Shown here piece after piece: positions 16,555-24,572 of a stretch of DNA of 64,000 nt. The stretch is from Roseofilum casamattae BLCC-M143 (GTDB taxonomy: Bacteria > Cyanobacteriota > Cyanobacteriia > Cyanobacteriales > Desertifilaceae): assembly GCF_030068455.1 (NCBI RefSeq), contig NZ_JAQOSQ010000015.1, positions 1 to 64,000 on the forward strand. Reading direction: 5' to 3'. Numbering within the stretch: the stretch's first letter is position 1; every line of letters starts with the position of its first letter. Both the position numbers and the translations under genes were made by a program. The notes beneath the pieces were generated by a model. That model was given only the letters and a program-made list of their open reading frames with translations, made no database searches and was not told the origin of the DNA.

Positions 16555-18873
16555 ATGGCAAATTTTGATGCATCCGCTCAAACCCAAGATACTCTGATCT
16601 CTGGAACAAATGATGTTGACAACATTACAGGAGGTAGTGGGAACGATTTCCTGTTGGGGCAGAATGGTAACGACATTATCCAAGGTAATGCCGGTAACGA
16701 TATTCTCAGCGGCGGCAATGATAATGACTCCCTAGTTGGTGGAGAAGGTCTCGATACTCTAGTTGGCGATGAAGGAAGAGACACGGGTGTTGGCGGAAAC
16801 GGCAATGATTCCCTAATCGGTGGAAATGGAGAAGATAGCCTCCTGGGTGAAGCTGGGAATGACCTGATCGATGGAGGAACTGGAAGCGATACCCTGCTCG
16901 GTGGAGACGGGCTTGATACCATTATCGGGGGAACTGAAAATGATAATGTAGATGGGGGAGCTGGTAATGATTCGATCGTCGGTGGCGACGGTAATGATAC
17001 CCTCCTAGGTGGTGCAGATGACGATCGCATCACTGGAGACTTAGGTAACGATAACATTGATGGCGGTACGGGCAACGATATCATCGATGGCGGAGACAGT
17101 AACGATACGATTACCGGAGCAGACGGAAATAACTCTATTGTTGGAGGAGCTGGTGACGATACTCTCCATGCAACCACTGGTAACGACACGATCGCTGGAG
17201 ACGCCGGTAACGATACCATAGATGGTGGTGCAGGTGACGATAGCCTGAGCGGCGGTACCGGCAATGATACCCTGATTGGCGCCGATGGAAATAACTATCT
17301 TAATGGTGGTGACGGTAACGATACTCTCAGTGCAACAACTGGTAATGACACGGCTCTAGGAGGAGCGGGTAACGATACCCTCGATACTGGAGATGGGGAT
17401 GATTCTCTACTGGGCGAAGCCGGTAACGACACTCTGATTGCTGGCGGTGGCAATGACTACCTCGAAGGTGGAGCCGGACAGAATAGTCTAGCGGGTGGTG
17501 CAGGTAACGATACCTTATCTATCAATGGAGACGATACCAGCTCGGTCTTGGATGGAGGAGCTGATTCCGACTGGATTTCCGTTGCCAAATCTACAGCTAC
17601 TTTTACTATAGATCTTGCAGCTGGAACCGCAACAGATGGCACCAATACTTATACATTCACTAATATTGAAGCTGGGGCGATCGGTTCTGCGCAAAACGAT
17701 ACAATCGTTGGAGGAACAACAGGAAATCTCGGCCTGCAAGCAGGTGGTGGCAACGATACCTATACTTTAAACGTTACCAATGCTGTAGGTACGGTCATCA
17801 CTGATTCTGCCGGAACGGATACTGTAAACATTACTGATGCTACTGGTACGTTAGAAATTGTTACCGAGTCAGGTCAGACTGCCACGACTGGCAATGTGGG
17901 AGTCTTCCGCGAATCAGCCACGAGTACCAGTTTGATTGTTGACTTGAACAATGATGGTACATTTAACTCGGCTAATGACCTGAAGATTGATAATTTCTTC
18001 TCAACAGCTCAGGGGACTGCTGGCGGTACGGGTGTCATTGAAACCATTACTACTTCGACAAGTACTTTGACGGGTGCGGCTATTCTGGCTGCATTCCCCA
18101 CCCCAGCTCCAACTCCAACCCCACCAACTCCGACTCCAACCCCGACTCCAACCCCGACTCCAACCCCGACTCCAACCCCGACTCCAACTCCGACTCCAAC
18201 TCCGACCCCAACTCCGGGTAGTGGGACGGCAGGAAACGACCAGTTACTAGGAAGCACTGCCAACGATACGATCCAGGGACTCGATGGCAATGACCAGATC
18301 TTTGGTTTGGCAGGCGATGATAGTCTCAATGGGAATACGGGCAACGATCTCGTCAGCGGCAATACGGGCAACGACCAAGTATACGGCGGTCAGGGCAATG
18401 ATACGGGCTTTGGCGGTCAAGGGAATGATTTGGTCAGCGGCGACCTCGGCGATGATTCATTAATGGGCGATCGCGGTAATGATATCGTCAGTGGCGGTGC
18501 TGGCAACGATACCGGATATGGCGGTCAAGGCAATGATTCTCTCATTGGTGGCGACGGCAATGACGTGCTTAGCGGCGATGTCGGTACGGATACTCTTCTC
18601 GGTGGTGGCGGTAGCGACCTGTTTGTCTTGCGTACCGGAACGGCAGCAACCAGCATTGCCACAGCCGATCTAATCCAAGATTATCAAGTTGGCGTCGATA
18701 TCATTGGGTTAACTGGCGGCGTTACTCCGGCGAATCTCTCGGTTTCTCTCAATGGCAATACGACTGTTATTAGTCTGACTGCGACGAACCAAGTGTTAGG
18801 CGTGTTAACCGGTCAGTTTACCTTCCAGCAACTAACGTTTGCTGCGGTTAACTTGCCGAATGGCTTAGTGTAA
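16555..18873 (+). CDS. RTX (hemolysin-type) calcium-binding repeat protein with Pro-Thr linker
   Basis: A 772-residue acidic protein, likely secreted by a type I system. Residues about 12-330 are continuous GGxGNDxx nonapeptide repeats that bind Ca2+ in a parallel beta-roll. A non-repeat domain follows (about 330-520), then a (Pro-Thr)n linker of about 40 residues, then a second RTX block (about 555-695) and an uncleaved-type C-terminal domain ending TFAAVNLPNGLV. There is no signal peptide, as expected for type I export. A GGGAGGA ribosome-binding site precedes the ATG. No catalytic domain was recognised, so a surface or S-layer-like, adhesive or motility role is inferred. No transporter gene is adjacent. 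Confidence 0.9.
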   Translation: MANFDASAQTQDTLISGTNDVDNITGGSGNDFLLGQNGNDIIQGNAGNDILSGGNDNDSLVGGEGLDTLVGDEGRDTGVGGNGNDSLIGGNGEDSLLGEAGNDLIDGGTGSDTLLGGDGLDTIIGGTENDNVDGGAGNDSIVGGDGNDTLLGGADDDRITGDLGNDNIDGGTGNDIIDGGDSNDTITGADGNNSIVGGAGDDTLHATTGNDTIAGDAGNDTIDGGAGDDSLSGGTGNDTLIGADGNNYLNGGDGNDTLSATTGNDTALGGAGNDTLDTGDGDDSLLGEAGNDTLIAGGGNDYLEGGAGQNSLAGGAGNDTLSINGDDTSSVLDGGADSDWISVAKSTATFTIDLAAGTATDGTNTYTFTNIEAGAIGSAQNDTIVGGTTGNLGLQAGGGNDTYTLNVTNAVGTVITDSAGTDTVNITDATGTLEIVTESGQTATTGNVGVFRESATSTSLIVDLNNDGTFNSANDLKIDNFFSTAQGTAGGTGVIETITTSTSTLTGAAILAAFPTPAPTPTPPTPTPTPTPTPTPTPTPTPTPTPTPTPTPTPGSGTAGNDQLLGSTANDTIQGLDGNDQIFGLAGDDSLNGNTGNDLVSGNTGNDQVYGGQGNDTGFGGQGNDLVSGDLGDDSLMGDRGNDIVSGGAGNDTGYGGQGNDSLIGGDGNDVLSGDVGTDTLLGGGGSDLFVLRTGTAATSIATADLIQDYQVGVDIIGLTGGVTPANLSVSLNGNTTVISLTATNQVLGVLTGQFTFQQLTFAAVNLPNGLV
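18106..18215 (+). repeat. 12-bp tandem repeats encoding the Pro-Thr linker
   Basis: Repeats of ccaaccccgact and close variants encode alternating Pro and Thr within the RTX gene. The number of units is likely to vary by slippage. Interruptions at both ends (cca cca, ggt agt) mark older copies. Confidence 0.85.
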
Positions 18874-18897
18874 TCTAGCTCAGTCTAGTTTGCGAAA

Positions 18898-18935
18898 AGG
18901 CGATCGCCACAAGAGAAAAGGCGATCGCCTTTTTA
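18898..18935. terminator. HIP1-based hairpin after the RTX gene
   Basis: aaaaggcgatcgcctttttaa is a self-complementary stem of nine pairs with a T-tract on the plus strand, about 40 bases after the RTX stop codon. A second ggcgatcgcc just upstream can pair with it alternatively. Confidence 0.55.
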
Positions 18936-18948
18936 ATGTCACGTTTGG

Positions 18949-19011
18949 AGAAACCGGGTTTGCGATCGCATCTTGAGCCGAAGATCGAGGAGGTGAAGAA
19001 ACCCGGTTTCT
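18949..19011. repeat. Inverted repeat, 13-bp arms
   Basis: agaaaccgggttt and aaacccggtttct are exact reverse complements separated by 37 bases. The right arm runs into the last codon region of the minus-strand lyase gene, so it may work as its terminator. The same palindrome is a common intergenic repeat in cyanobacteria. Confidence 0.6.
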
Positions 19012-20239
19012 AATTCCGCCCCACCGCTGCGATCGCCGCTTCGAGAGCGATCGCCACGTGAGTCCAATGAGTGCCCCCTTGGCAAAAAACAACATAGGGT
19101 TCGCGCAGGGGACCGTCGGCAGAAAATTCCGACGTACTGCCGTCGATAAACGTCCCTCCCGCCATCACTAACTCGCTCTCGTAACCGGGCATTTCTCCCG
19201 GAACCGGATCGAGATAGGAACCCACCGGCGAGTACTGTTGAATCGCTCGACAAAAGGCGATAACTTTTTCGGCAGAACCGAGCTGAATGCCTTGGATGGT
19301 ATCCCGTCGGGGTGCGAAAGGTAAGGGATTAACTGGATATCCGAGGCGATCGAAAACATACGCGGTTAAACAATTCCCTTTCACTGCCTCGCCCACCATC
19401 TGCGGAGCCAGGAATAATCCTTGGTATAACAAGCGATGTTGGTCGAATGTTGCCCCTCCCGTACTGCCAATTCCAGGAGCCGTCAAGCGGCAGGCAGCCT
19501 GCTCTACGAGGTCGTGACGACCGGCTAGATATCCTCCTGCGGTGACAATGGTTCCGCCGGGATTTTTGATTAAGGAACCCGCCATGAGATCGGCTCCGAC
19601 TTGGGTGGGTTCTCGGGTTTCGACAAACTCTCCATAGCAATTATCGACGAAACAGACGGTATCGGGATTTTGTCGTTTGACGAGACTGACAATGCGATCG
19701 ATCTCCTCGATGGAAAGACTCGATCGCCAACTATAGCCGCACGATCGCTGAATTAACACCATGCGCGTGGACGCCCTCACTGCCACCTCTAACCCTTCCC
19801 AGTCGATGATTCCTGCAGGTGTTAGATCCAACTGGCGATAGGTAATGCCATATTCCTTCAGCGATCCCGATCCCTGTCCGCGCAAGCCAATAACTTCCTC
19901 TAAGGTATCGTAAGGAGGCCCGGCGATAGCAAGGAGTTCGTCTCCCGGACGCAAAATACCAAACAGAGCGCAGGCGATCGCATGAGTCCCTGAAACCAAC
20001 TGCACGCGGGCGATCGCTGTTTCGGCTCCCATGACCTCGGCAAACAGGCGATCGAAGGTCTGCCGGCCTAAGTCATCATGACCATAACCCGTTACACTGT
20101 TAAAGTGATGCACCCCGACCTGATGCGATCGGAAGGCAGTTAACACCTTGTGTAAGTTCTGCTTAATTTGAGTATCAATGCTGGCAAATGTCGGAGCGAG
20201 GGCATGTTGTGCTTCTTGGATCGGTTCCAAGGTCTTCAT
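19010..20239 (-). CDS. PLP-dependent methionine gamma-lyase-like / aluminium-resistance family protein
   Basis: A 409-residue fold-type I PLP enzyme of the family annotated as aluminium-resistance or methionine gamma-lyase-like. Visible traits are FNSVTGYGHDDLGR, VQLVSGTHAIACALF for phosphate and cofactor binding, VCFVDNCYGEFVE with the Asp that contacts the PLP ring, and SLIKNPGGTIVTAGGYLAG with the Schiff-base Lys. The reaction is probably C-S lyase chemistry but the physiological substrate is unknown. The ATG at MKTLEP is chosen because a longer start would overlap the divergent desaturase gene. Confidence 0.85.
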   Translation of the reverse strand: MKTLEPIQEAQHALAPTFASIDTQIKQNLHKVLTAFRSHQVGVHHFNSVTGYGHDDLGRQTFDRLFAEVMGAETAIARVQLVSGTHAIACALFGILRPGDELLAIAGPPYDTLEEVIGLRGQGSGSLKEYGITYRQLDLTPAGIIDWEGLEVAVRASTRMVLIQRSCGYSWRSSLSIEEIDRIVSLVKRQNPDTVCFVDNCYGEFVETREPTQVGADLMAGSLIKNPGGTIVTAGGYLAGRHDLVEQAACRLTAPGIGSTGGATFDQHRLLYQGLFLAPQMVGEAVKGNCLTAYVFDRLGYPVNPLPFAPRRDTIQGIQLGSAEKVIAFCRAIQQYSPVGSYLDPVPGEMPGYESELVMAGGTFIDGSTSEFSADGPLREPYVVFCQGGTHWTHVAIALEAAIAAVGRN

Positions 20240-20319
20240 ATTTGGTGGAAAGAGGTAAAGGGGTGCCAAAGTGTTCGATGGCAGGATAATCCTGCACTGT
20301 TCTAAACTGAGATTATTGC

Positions 20320-21153
20320 ATGACTGTTGCGACAACCAATAAATATCCTATCGATTGGGTCAATGTTGGCTACTTTTCTTTAATTCACTTGGCTGCTCTT
20401 TTTGCCTTGTTTCCCGGTAACTTTAGTTGGTCTGCCGTTGGATTAATGCTCGCCTTACACTGGGTAACGGGCGCATTGGGAATCACCCTCGGCTTTCATC
20501 GGTTAGTCAGCCATCGGAGTTTTCAAGCTCCAAAATGGTTAGAATATTTTCTTGTTTTTTGCGGTAGTTTAGCCTGCCAAGGTGGCGTACTCGACTGGGT
20601 AGGACTCCATCGGATGCACCATTTGTATTCCGATACGGAAGTCGATCCCCACGATTCTAATTCCGGATTTTGGTGGAGTCATGTGGGTTGGATGTTGCAC
20701 GTGATTCCCAAGCGCAGTGAAGTGCCTCGATTTACGAAAGATATTTACAACGATCCGGTATATCAATTCTTACAAAATAATTTTGTTCTCATGCAAGTGG
20801 CCTTCGGTTTATTGCTGTATGCCATTGGCGGTTGGTCGTTTGTGGTCTGGGGAATTTTCGTGCGCTTAGTTGTGGTGTTCCACTGTACCTGGTTTGTTAA
20901 TAGCGCTACTCATAAATTTGGTTATATTTCCCATGAAAGCAACGACCACTCGAAAAATTGTTGGTGGGTGGCTTTGGTTACTTATGGCGAAGGCTGGCAT
21001 AACAATCATCATGCTTATCAATATTCGGCTCGTCACGGACTGCAGTGGTGGGAATTTGATATGACCTGGATTACTATCCAGTTTTTGCAGCTCATCGGAT
21101 TAGCAACGAATGTAAAATTAGCACCGAAGCCAACGGAACAGTCTGTTGCTTAA
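20320..21153 (+). CDS. desC: Acyl-lipid / acyl-CoA delta-9-type fatty acid desaturase
   Basis: A 277-residue membrane di-iron desaturase with the three histidine boxes HRLVSH, HRMHH and HNNHH in the proper spacing and four membrane helices. In cyanobacteria DesC puts the first double bond into stearoyl lipids in the membrane, using ferredoxin. Length and the GVLDWVGLHRMHHLYSDTE stretch fit the DesC branch; the exact desaturation position is inferred from the family. It is divergent to the PLP lyase gene with about 80 bases between them. Confidence 0.88.
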   Translation: MTVATTNKYPIDWVNVGYFSLIHLAALFALFPGNFSWSAVGLMLALHWVTGALGITLGFHRLVSHRSFQAPKWLEYFLVFCGSLACQGGVLDWVGLHRMHHLYSDTEVDPHDSNSGFWWSHVGWMLHVIPKRSEVPRFTKDIYNDPVYQFLQNNFVLMQVAFGLLLYAIGGWSFVVWGIFVRLVVVFHCTWFVNSATHKFGYISHESNDHSKNCWWVALVTYGEGWHNNHHAYQYSARHGLQWWEFDMTWITIQFLQLIGLATNVKLAPKPTEQSVA

Positions 21154-21230
21154 TTGAAACCCAATGTTTAAATTGCTGGTAATAATATATAGTATTTTCA
21201 TTTGATTTGTGAACCTGGGAGACGAGAGGT

Positions 21231-21341
21231 TTGACCCACCCCTAACCCCTCCAAGGAGGGGAATTTGCGGAAAATGTCCGCGATCGCTCTGTTTCTTCTC
21301 CCTTCTTTTTCCCTTCCAAGGAGGGGCCAGGGGTGGGTCAA
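21231..21341. repeat. Long imperfect inverted repeat (dispersed element)
   Basis: Arms of about 32 bases begin ttgacccacccct and end aggggtgggtcaa; inside each arm ccctccaaggagggg is itself palindromic. Arms match except at about five positions and are separated by about 48 bases. This is a well-spread non-coding cyanobacterial repeat, possibly a MITE remnant. It occupies most of the 354 bases between the desaturase and Uma2 genes. Confidence 0.65.
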
Positions 21342-21377
21342 CACGTTGATAAATCATTTAAAAATGCTATAAGTTAC

Positions 21378-21406
21378 AAGGTTACTGCATTCGGTAACCT
21401 TTTTTT
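21378..21406 (+). terminator. Rho-independent terminator
   Basis: AAGGTTAC and GTAACCTT form an eight-pair stem around an eight-base loop, followed directly by a run of Ts. It would stop transcription from the desaturase side before the Uma2 gene. Confidence 0.75.
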
Positions 21407-21507
21407 AGTTTCAAGGGAGAATAGAAAACGGTTTTCTGGCCTCGCATCAGATGCGTAGCCTAAAATGGATGGGTAGCGGCAAACTCTTGAGGATGGGAGA
21501 GGTTTAT

Positions 21508-22131
21508 ATGGTACAAGCGTCACTGCGATCGCGCGATGAAACGTTATGGCTAAGTCTACCAAAAACTCTGAAACTCTATGTTACTCAAGACCAGTTTACG
21601 GCTCTTGCGACGAGCAATCGAGACTTACAACTCGAACGCAGCGCGCAAGGAGAGTTAATTGTGAATCCACCGACAGGTTGGGAAACGGGGGAGTCTAACC
21701 GCAGTATTATCGGACAGTTGGATCGTTGGTACGAGGAGAATGGCAGGCAGGGAAAAGCATTTGACTCTTCGACTGGATTTATTTTACCCAATGGGGCGAA
21801 TCTCTCTCCCGATACCTGTTGGATTAGTCAAGAGCGTTGGGATGAACTGAGGGAGGAGCAGAAAGGAACGTTTCCGCAGATTTGTCCGGATTTTGTGGTG
21901 GAGTTGCGTTCTAAATCCGATACTCTGAAGTCCTTGCAAGAGAAAATGCAAGAATATATGGAGAATGGAGCTAAACTGGGCTGGTTAATCGATCGGCAAC
22001 ATCGAACCGTGGAAGTTTATCGCGTTGGTGTTGCGGTTGAGGTGTTGTCTAATCCCGTTGAGTTATCGGGAGAGGAGGTTTTACTCGGTTTTGCCTTGAA
22101 CTTGCGTCGGGTTTGGGGCGAGGTCAATTAA
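21508..22131 (+). CDS. Uma2-family (DUF820) PD-(D/E)XK-like protein
   Basis: A 207-residue member of the Uma2 family, very abundant in cyanobacteria. Typical signatures are LERSAQGELIVNPPTGWETG near residue 40, FILPNGANLSPDTCWIS, and the core PDFVVELRSKSD followed by KMQEYMENGAKLGWLIDR. Asp and Glu of PDFVVELRSKSD correspond to the nuclease-fold acidic residues. Activity in vivo is not known. The ATG after GGGAGAGG is chosen because it gives the standard length. A heptamer tandem repeat begins at its stop codon. Confidence 0.85.
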   Translation: MVQASLRSRDETLWLSLPKTLKLYVTQDQFTALATSNRDLQLERSAQGELIVNPPTGWETGESNRSIIGQLDRWYEENGRQGKAFDSSTGFILPNGANLSPDTCWISQERWDELREEQKGTFPQICPDFVVELRSKSDTLKSLQEKMQEYMENGAKLGWLIDRQHRTVEVYRVGVAVEVLSNPVELSGEEVLLGFALNLRRVWGEVN

Positions 22132-22157
22132 TAATTAATAATTAATAATTAATAATT
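22126..22157. repeat. Short tandem repeat of an AT-rich heptamer
   Basis: Four to five copies of ttaataa run from the last codons of the Uma2 gene past its stop codon. Copy number is likely to vary. The next 150 bases hold no recognised feature apart from short direct repeats of aggccct. Confidence 0.7.
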
Positions 22158-22307
22158 CATTGTTATTGGCCTCAAGGTTGCCAGAGTGGAAATCTCCCTT
22201 TCCACCCGAATTTGTGGAATAGGCCCTTTCCATAGGCCCTCAAGGTCTCCAGCCGTTAGTTTGAACCCCGATCGCAATGACTGTATCCTCCATAGGCTAA
22301 GGGTTTT

Positions 22308-22766
22308 ATGATACTCTTGAACTCAACCAATGAGTCGATTGACTCTCCAGATTCGTCCGATCTTTGCCAATTGCCCGATTTTTGGCTCAAAGATGGGTCA
22401 GGGGGTTTTGCCCTGGTGAATTACCGGGAAGGACATGGGTCTAAGCCTTTCTGGATAAGAGTTTTAGGCGATCGCATTGCGTTTGTCCCTGGAGTTGACC
22501 TATCTCGCAAAATTGCTGAAACCCTTATTCTTTCGTGGAGATGTGCCAAACGCTTACCCAGAGAGCATTTGAGGTGCATTGCTTGCCACCTCCGCAGAGA
22601 TGATTTATGCTCTTTTAAAGAGATGGGTAATTTTGAGGCTCAAAACGCCCTCTCTGCAAGGGTTCTATCATGGAACACCCTACCGATTGGGTTAAATCGG
22701 ATTAGTTGTAAACTCCGAAGAAGCCGAACACGTCGACATCAGCAGCGGCCCTACCGATTGGGTTAA
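22308..22766 (+). CDS. Doubtful hypothetical ORF
   Basis: A 152-codon frame with an AAGGG sequence ahead of its ATG. The first 75 residues (with LPDFWLKDGSGGFALVNYREG) look protein-like, but the second half is rich in Arg and Cys and runs into a direct repeat, as expected of random translation. It may be a decayed or frameshifted gene. No family was recognised. If it is not coding, the 700 bases before the TpsB gene contain only repeats. Confidence 0.25.
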   Translation: MILLNSTNESIDSPDSSDLCQLPDFWLKDGSGGFALVNYREGHGSKPFWIRVLGDRIAFVPGVDLSRKIAETLILSWRCAKRLPREHLRCIACHLRRDDLCSFKEMGNFEAQNALSARVLSWNTLPIGLNRISCKLRRSRTRRHQQRPYRLG

Positions 22767-22771
22767 ATCGG
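22678..22771 (+). repeat. Two 23-bp direct repeats with internal dyad
   Basis: ccctaccgattgggttaaa followed by tcgg occurs twice, unchanged, 71 bases apart. Each copy contains CCGATT and AATCGG that can pair around six bases. The pair lies 70-160 bases before the TpsB start codon and could be operator sites or a duplicated terminator-like hairpin. Confidence 0.55.
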
Positions 22772-22838
22772 AATCGTTAAAAATATCGATCGCGGGGTTG
22801 CTGAAATCGGTAACCCTTTTCGTCGTTTTCAGGGGATA

Positions 22839-24572
22839 ATGAATAGCGATGGCATCTTGTGGCAGCTCATGGGGACTAGCGATCGCCGATCGCGCTTACT
22901 CTTAATTCTATTCATCTTTACCGGTCTGACCTCAGCCCAATCAGCCATCGGTCAAACTCCCTTGCCTAGCTCCGATGCAGAAACCACAGTCCTCGAGTGC
23001 CCGATTCACAATAGCTCGACTCCCATCGAACAGGTTGCCTCTAACAGACAATTGACTGAGGAAATAAGTGGAGAAACCCTGGAGTTTTTCAGAGTTACTG
23101 GATTTGAGTTTATTGGGAATACGGTATTTTCGCAAGCGGAATTGGATCGAGCATTAGTGGAGTTTCGCGATCGCGATCTGCGTTTTGCCGATCTAATTGA
23201 AGCGGTTTCGATCGTCACGAAACTCTATAACGATGATGGATATCTCAATTCCTATGCCGTTCCTTACGAGCAAAAGATTACCGATGGCATCATCAAAATT
23301 GCCATCATTGAAGGGGGTTTAGGCACGATTTCCTTAATTCGCCAAGGCAGAGGCCGGCTCCGTCCTCAGTATATCTGCCGTCGGTTGGCGATCGCAAGTG
23401 CACCATTAAATACCCAAAAATTACTCCACGCTCTCCGCCTGCTGCAACTCGATCCGCTAATTGCTAATCTTTCCGCCAATCTCGTCGAAGGCCCTCGTCC
23501 GGAAGAGCACGACCTTCAGCTCTACTTTGAGGAAACTCCAACATTCAATATAGACCTAGGAGCAGATAACAGTCGCGCTCCCAGCGTCGGCAGTTTTCGC
23601 CGCCACATCCAGTTAAGTCACCAGAATTTACTCGGATTTGGCGATCGCCTCTACCTCGCCTACAGCAATACGGATGGTAGCGATAATTTTTCCACCAGTT
23701 ATACCATTCCCCTCAATGCACGAAACGGTATCCTGCGTTTGGCTTACGGAACCGCAACCAACCGCGTCATCGAACCCCCATTTAATGCGATCGATCTGCG
23801 CGGAGATTCTCGTTATTTCGATATTACATTGCGCCAACCTTTGTGGCAAAACGAGCAACGAGAATTTGGCTTCGGGGTTGGATTTGCCCGTCGAGAAACC
23901 GATACTTCAATTTTAGGATCGTCGTTCCCATTGAGCCAGGGAGGCGATCGCAGAGGTCGAACTCGATTATCGGTTTTGCAGGTTTCGCAAGATGCTTTAT
24001 GGCGTGGCGAGCGACAGAGTTTTATCGTGCAATCTCAATTTAATTTTGGCTTGGGTTTATTCGGAGCAACCGCGCGATCGCAACCTCCCGACGGTCGTTT
24101 TTTTGCCTGGCGCGGACAAGCACAATGGCTCTATAGATTTGCTCCAAATACTCTACTTTTAGTGAAAAGTAATCTGCAACTTTCCGATCGCGAATTAGTC
24201 TCTCTCGAACGATTTGGTTTGGGGGGAGCGGGAACCGTGCGCGGATATCGACAAGAGATAAGATTAACCGATAATGGAGCATTAGCATCTGTCGAGTTGC
24301 GCTATCCTATTATCGGAAATACTCAAAGCCAATGGGGAATGTTGCAGGTTGCTCCATTCATCGATCTCGGTACGGGATGGAATCACGATCGCGACTCGAA
24401 TTTATCGCCGCAAACCTTAGCTTCTGTGGGATTGGGTTTGCGCTGGCAAATGCGCGATCGCGCCCGAGCTAGCTTGTATTGGGGATTTCCTTTAGTTGAC
24501 GTTGACTCCCGCGATCGCACCTGGCAAGAAAACGGTTTACATTTTTCGGTTCAAACTCGCTTTTCCTTATGA
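22839..24572 (+). CDS. TpsB-type outer-membrane transporter (ShlB/FhaC family)
   Basis: A 577-residue protein. After a signal peptide (residues about 12-39) comes a POTRA_2-type domain (FRVTGFEFIGNTVFSQAEL) with a second POTRA-like part, then a 16-strand beta-barrel region with strand patterns such as RHIQLSHQNLLGFGDRLYL and, near residue 465, the conserved VRGY motif of Omp85/TpsB proteins. It ends in the outer-membrane signal of alternating residues and aromatic FSL. TpsB pores export large TpsA proteins. Its stop overlaps the ATG of the CHAT gene by four bases (ATGA), so both are made together. No TpsA exoprotein is in the window. Confidence 0.88.
   Translation: MNSDGILWQLMGTSDRRSRLLLILFIFTGLTSAQSAIGQTPLPSSDAETTVLECPIHNSSTPIEQVASNRQLTEEISGETLEFFRVTGFEFIGNTVFSQAELDRALVEFRDRDLRFADLIEAVSIVTKLYNDDGYLNSYAVPYEQKITDGIIKIAIIEGGLGTISLIRQGRGRLRPQYICRRLAIASAPLNTQKLLHALRLLQLDPLIANLSANLVEGPRPEEHDLQLYFEETPTFNIDLGADNSRAPSVGSFRRHIQLSHQNLLGFGDRLYLAYSNTDGSDNFSTSYTIPLNARNGILRLAYGTATNRVIEPPFNAIDLRGDSRYFDITLRQPLWQNEQREFGFGVGFARRETDTSILGSSFPLSQGGDRRGRTRLSVLQVSQDALWRGERQSFIVQSQFNFGLGLFGATARSQPPDGRFFAWRGQAQWLYRFAPNTLLLVKSNLQLSDRELVSLERFGLGGAGTVRGYRQEIRLTDNGALASVELRYPIIGNTQSQWGMLQVAPFIDLGTGWNHDRDSNLSPQTLASVGLGLRWQMRDRARASLYWGFPLVDVDSRDRTWQENGLHFSVQTRFSL

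Noticed and set aside
16578-17264. Long minus-strand frame inside the RTX gene
   Set aside because: It is the antisense of GGxGNDxx codons and gives a Ser-Pro-rich low-complexity product; the plus frame is clearly coding.
18009-18371. Minus-strand frame with a Gly-Val repeat
   Set aside because: It is the complement of the Pro-Thr linker repeats, with no start signal or family likeness.
22678-22771. Possible CRISPR repeats
   Set aside because: Only two copies with a single 48-base interval; no array, no cas genes.
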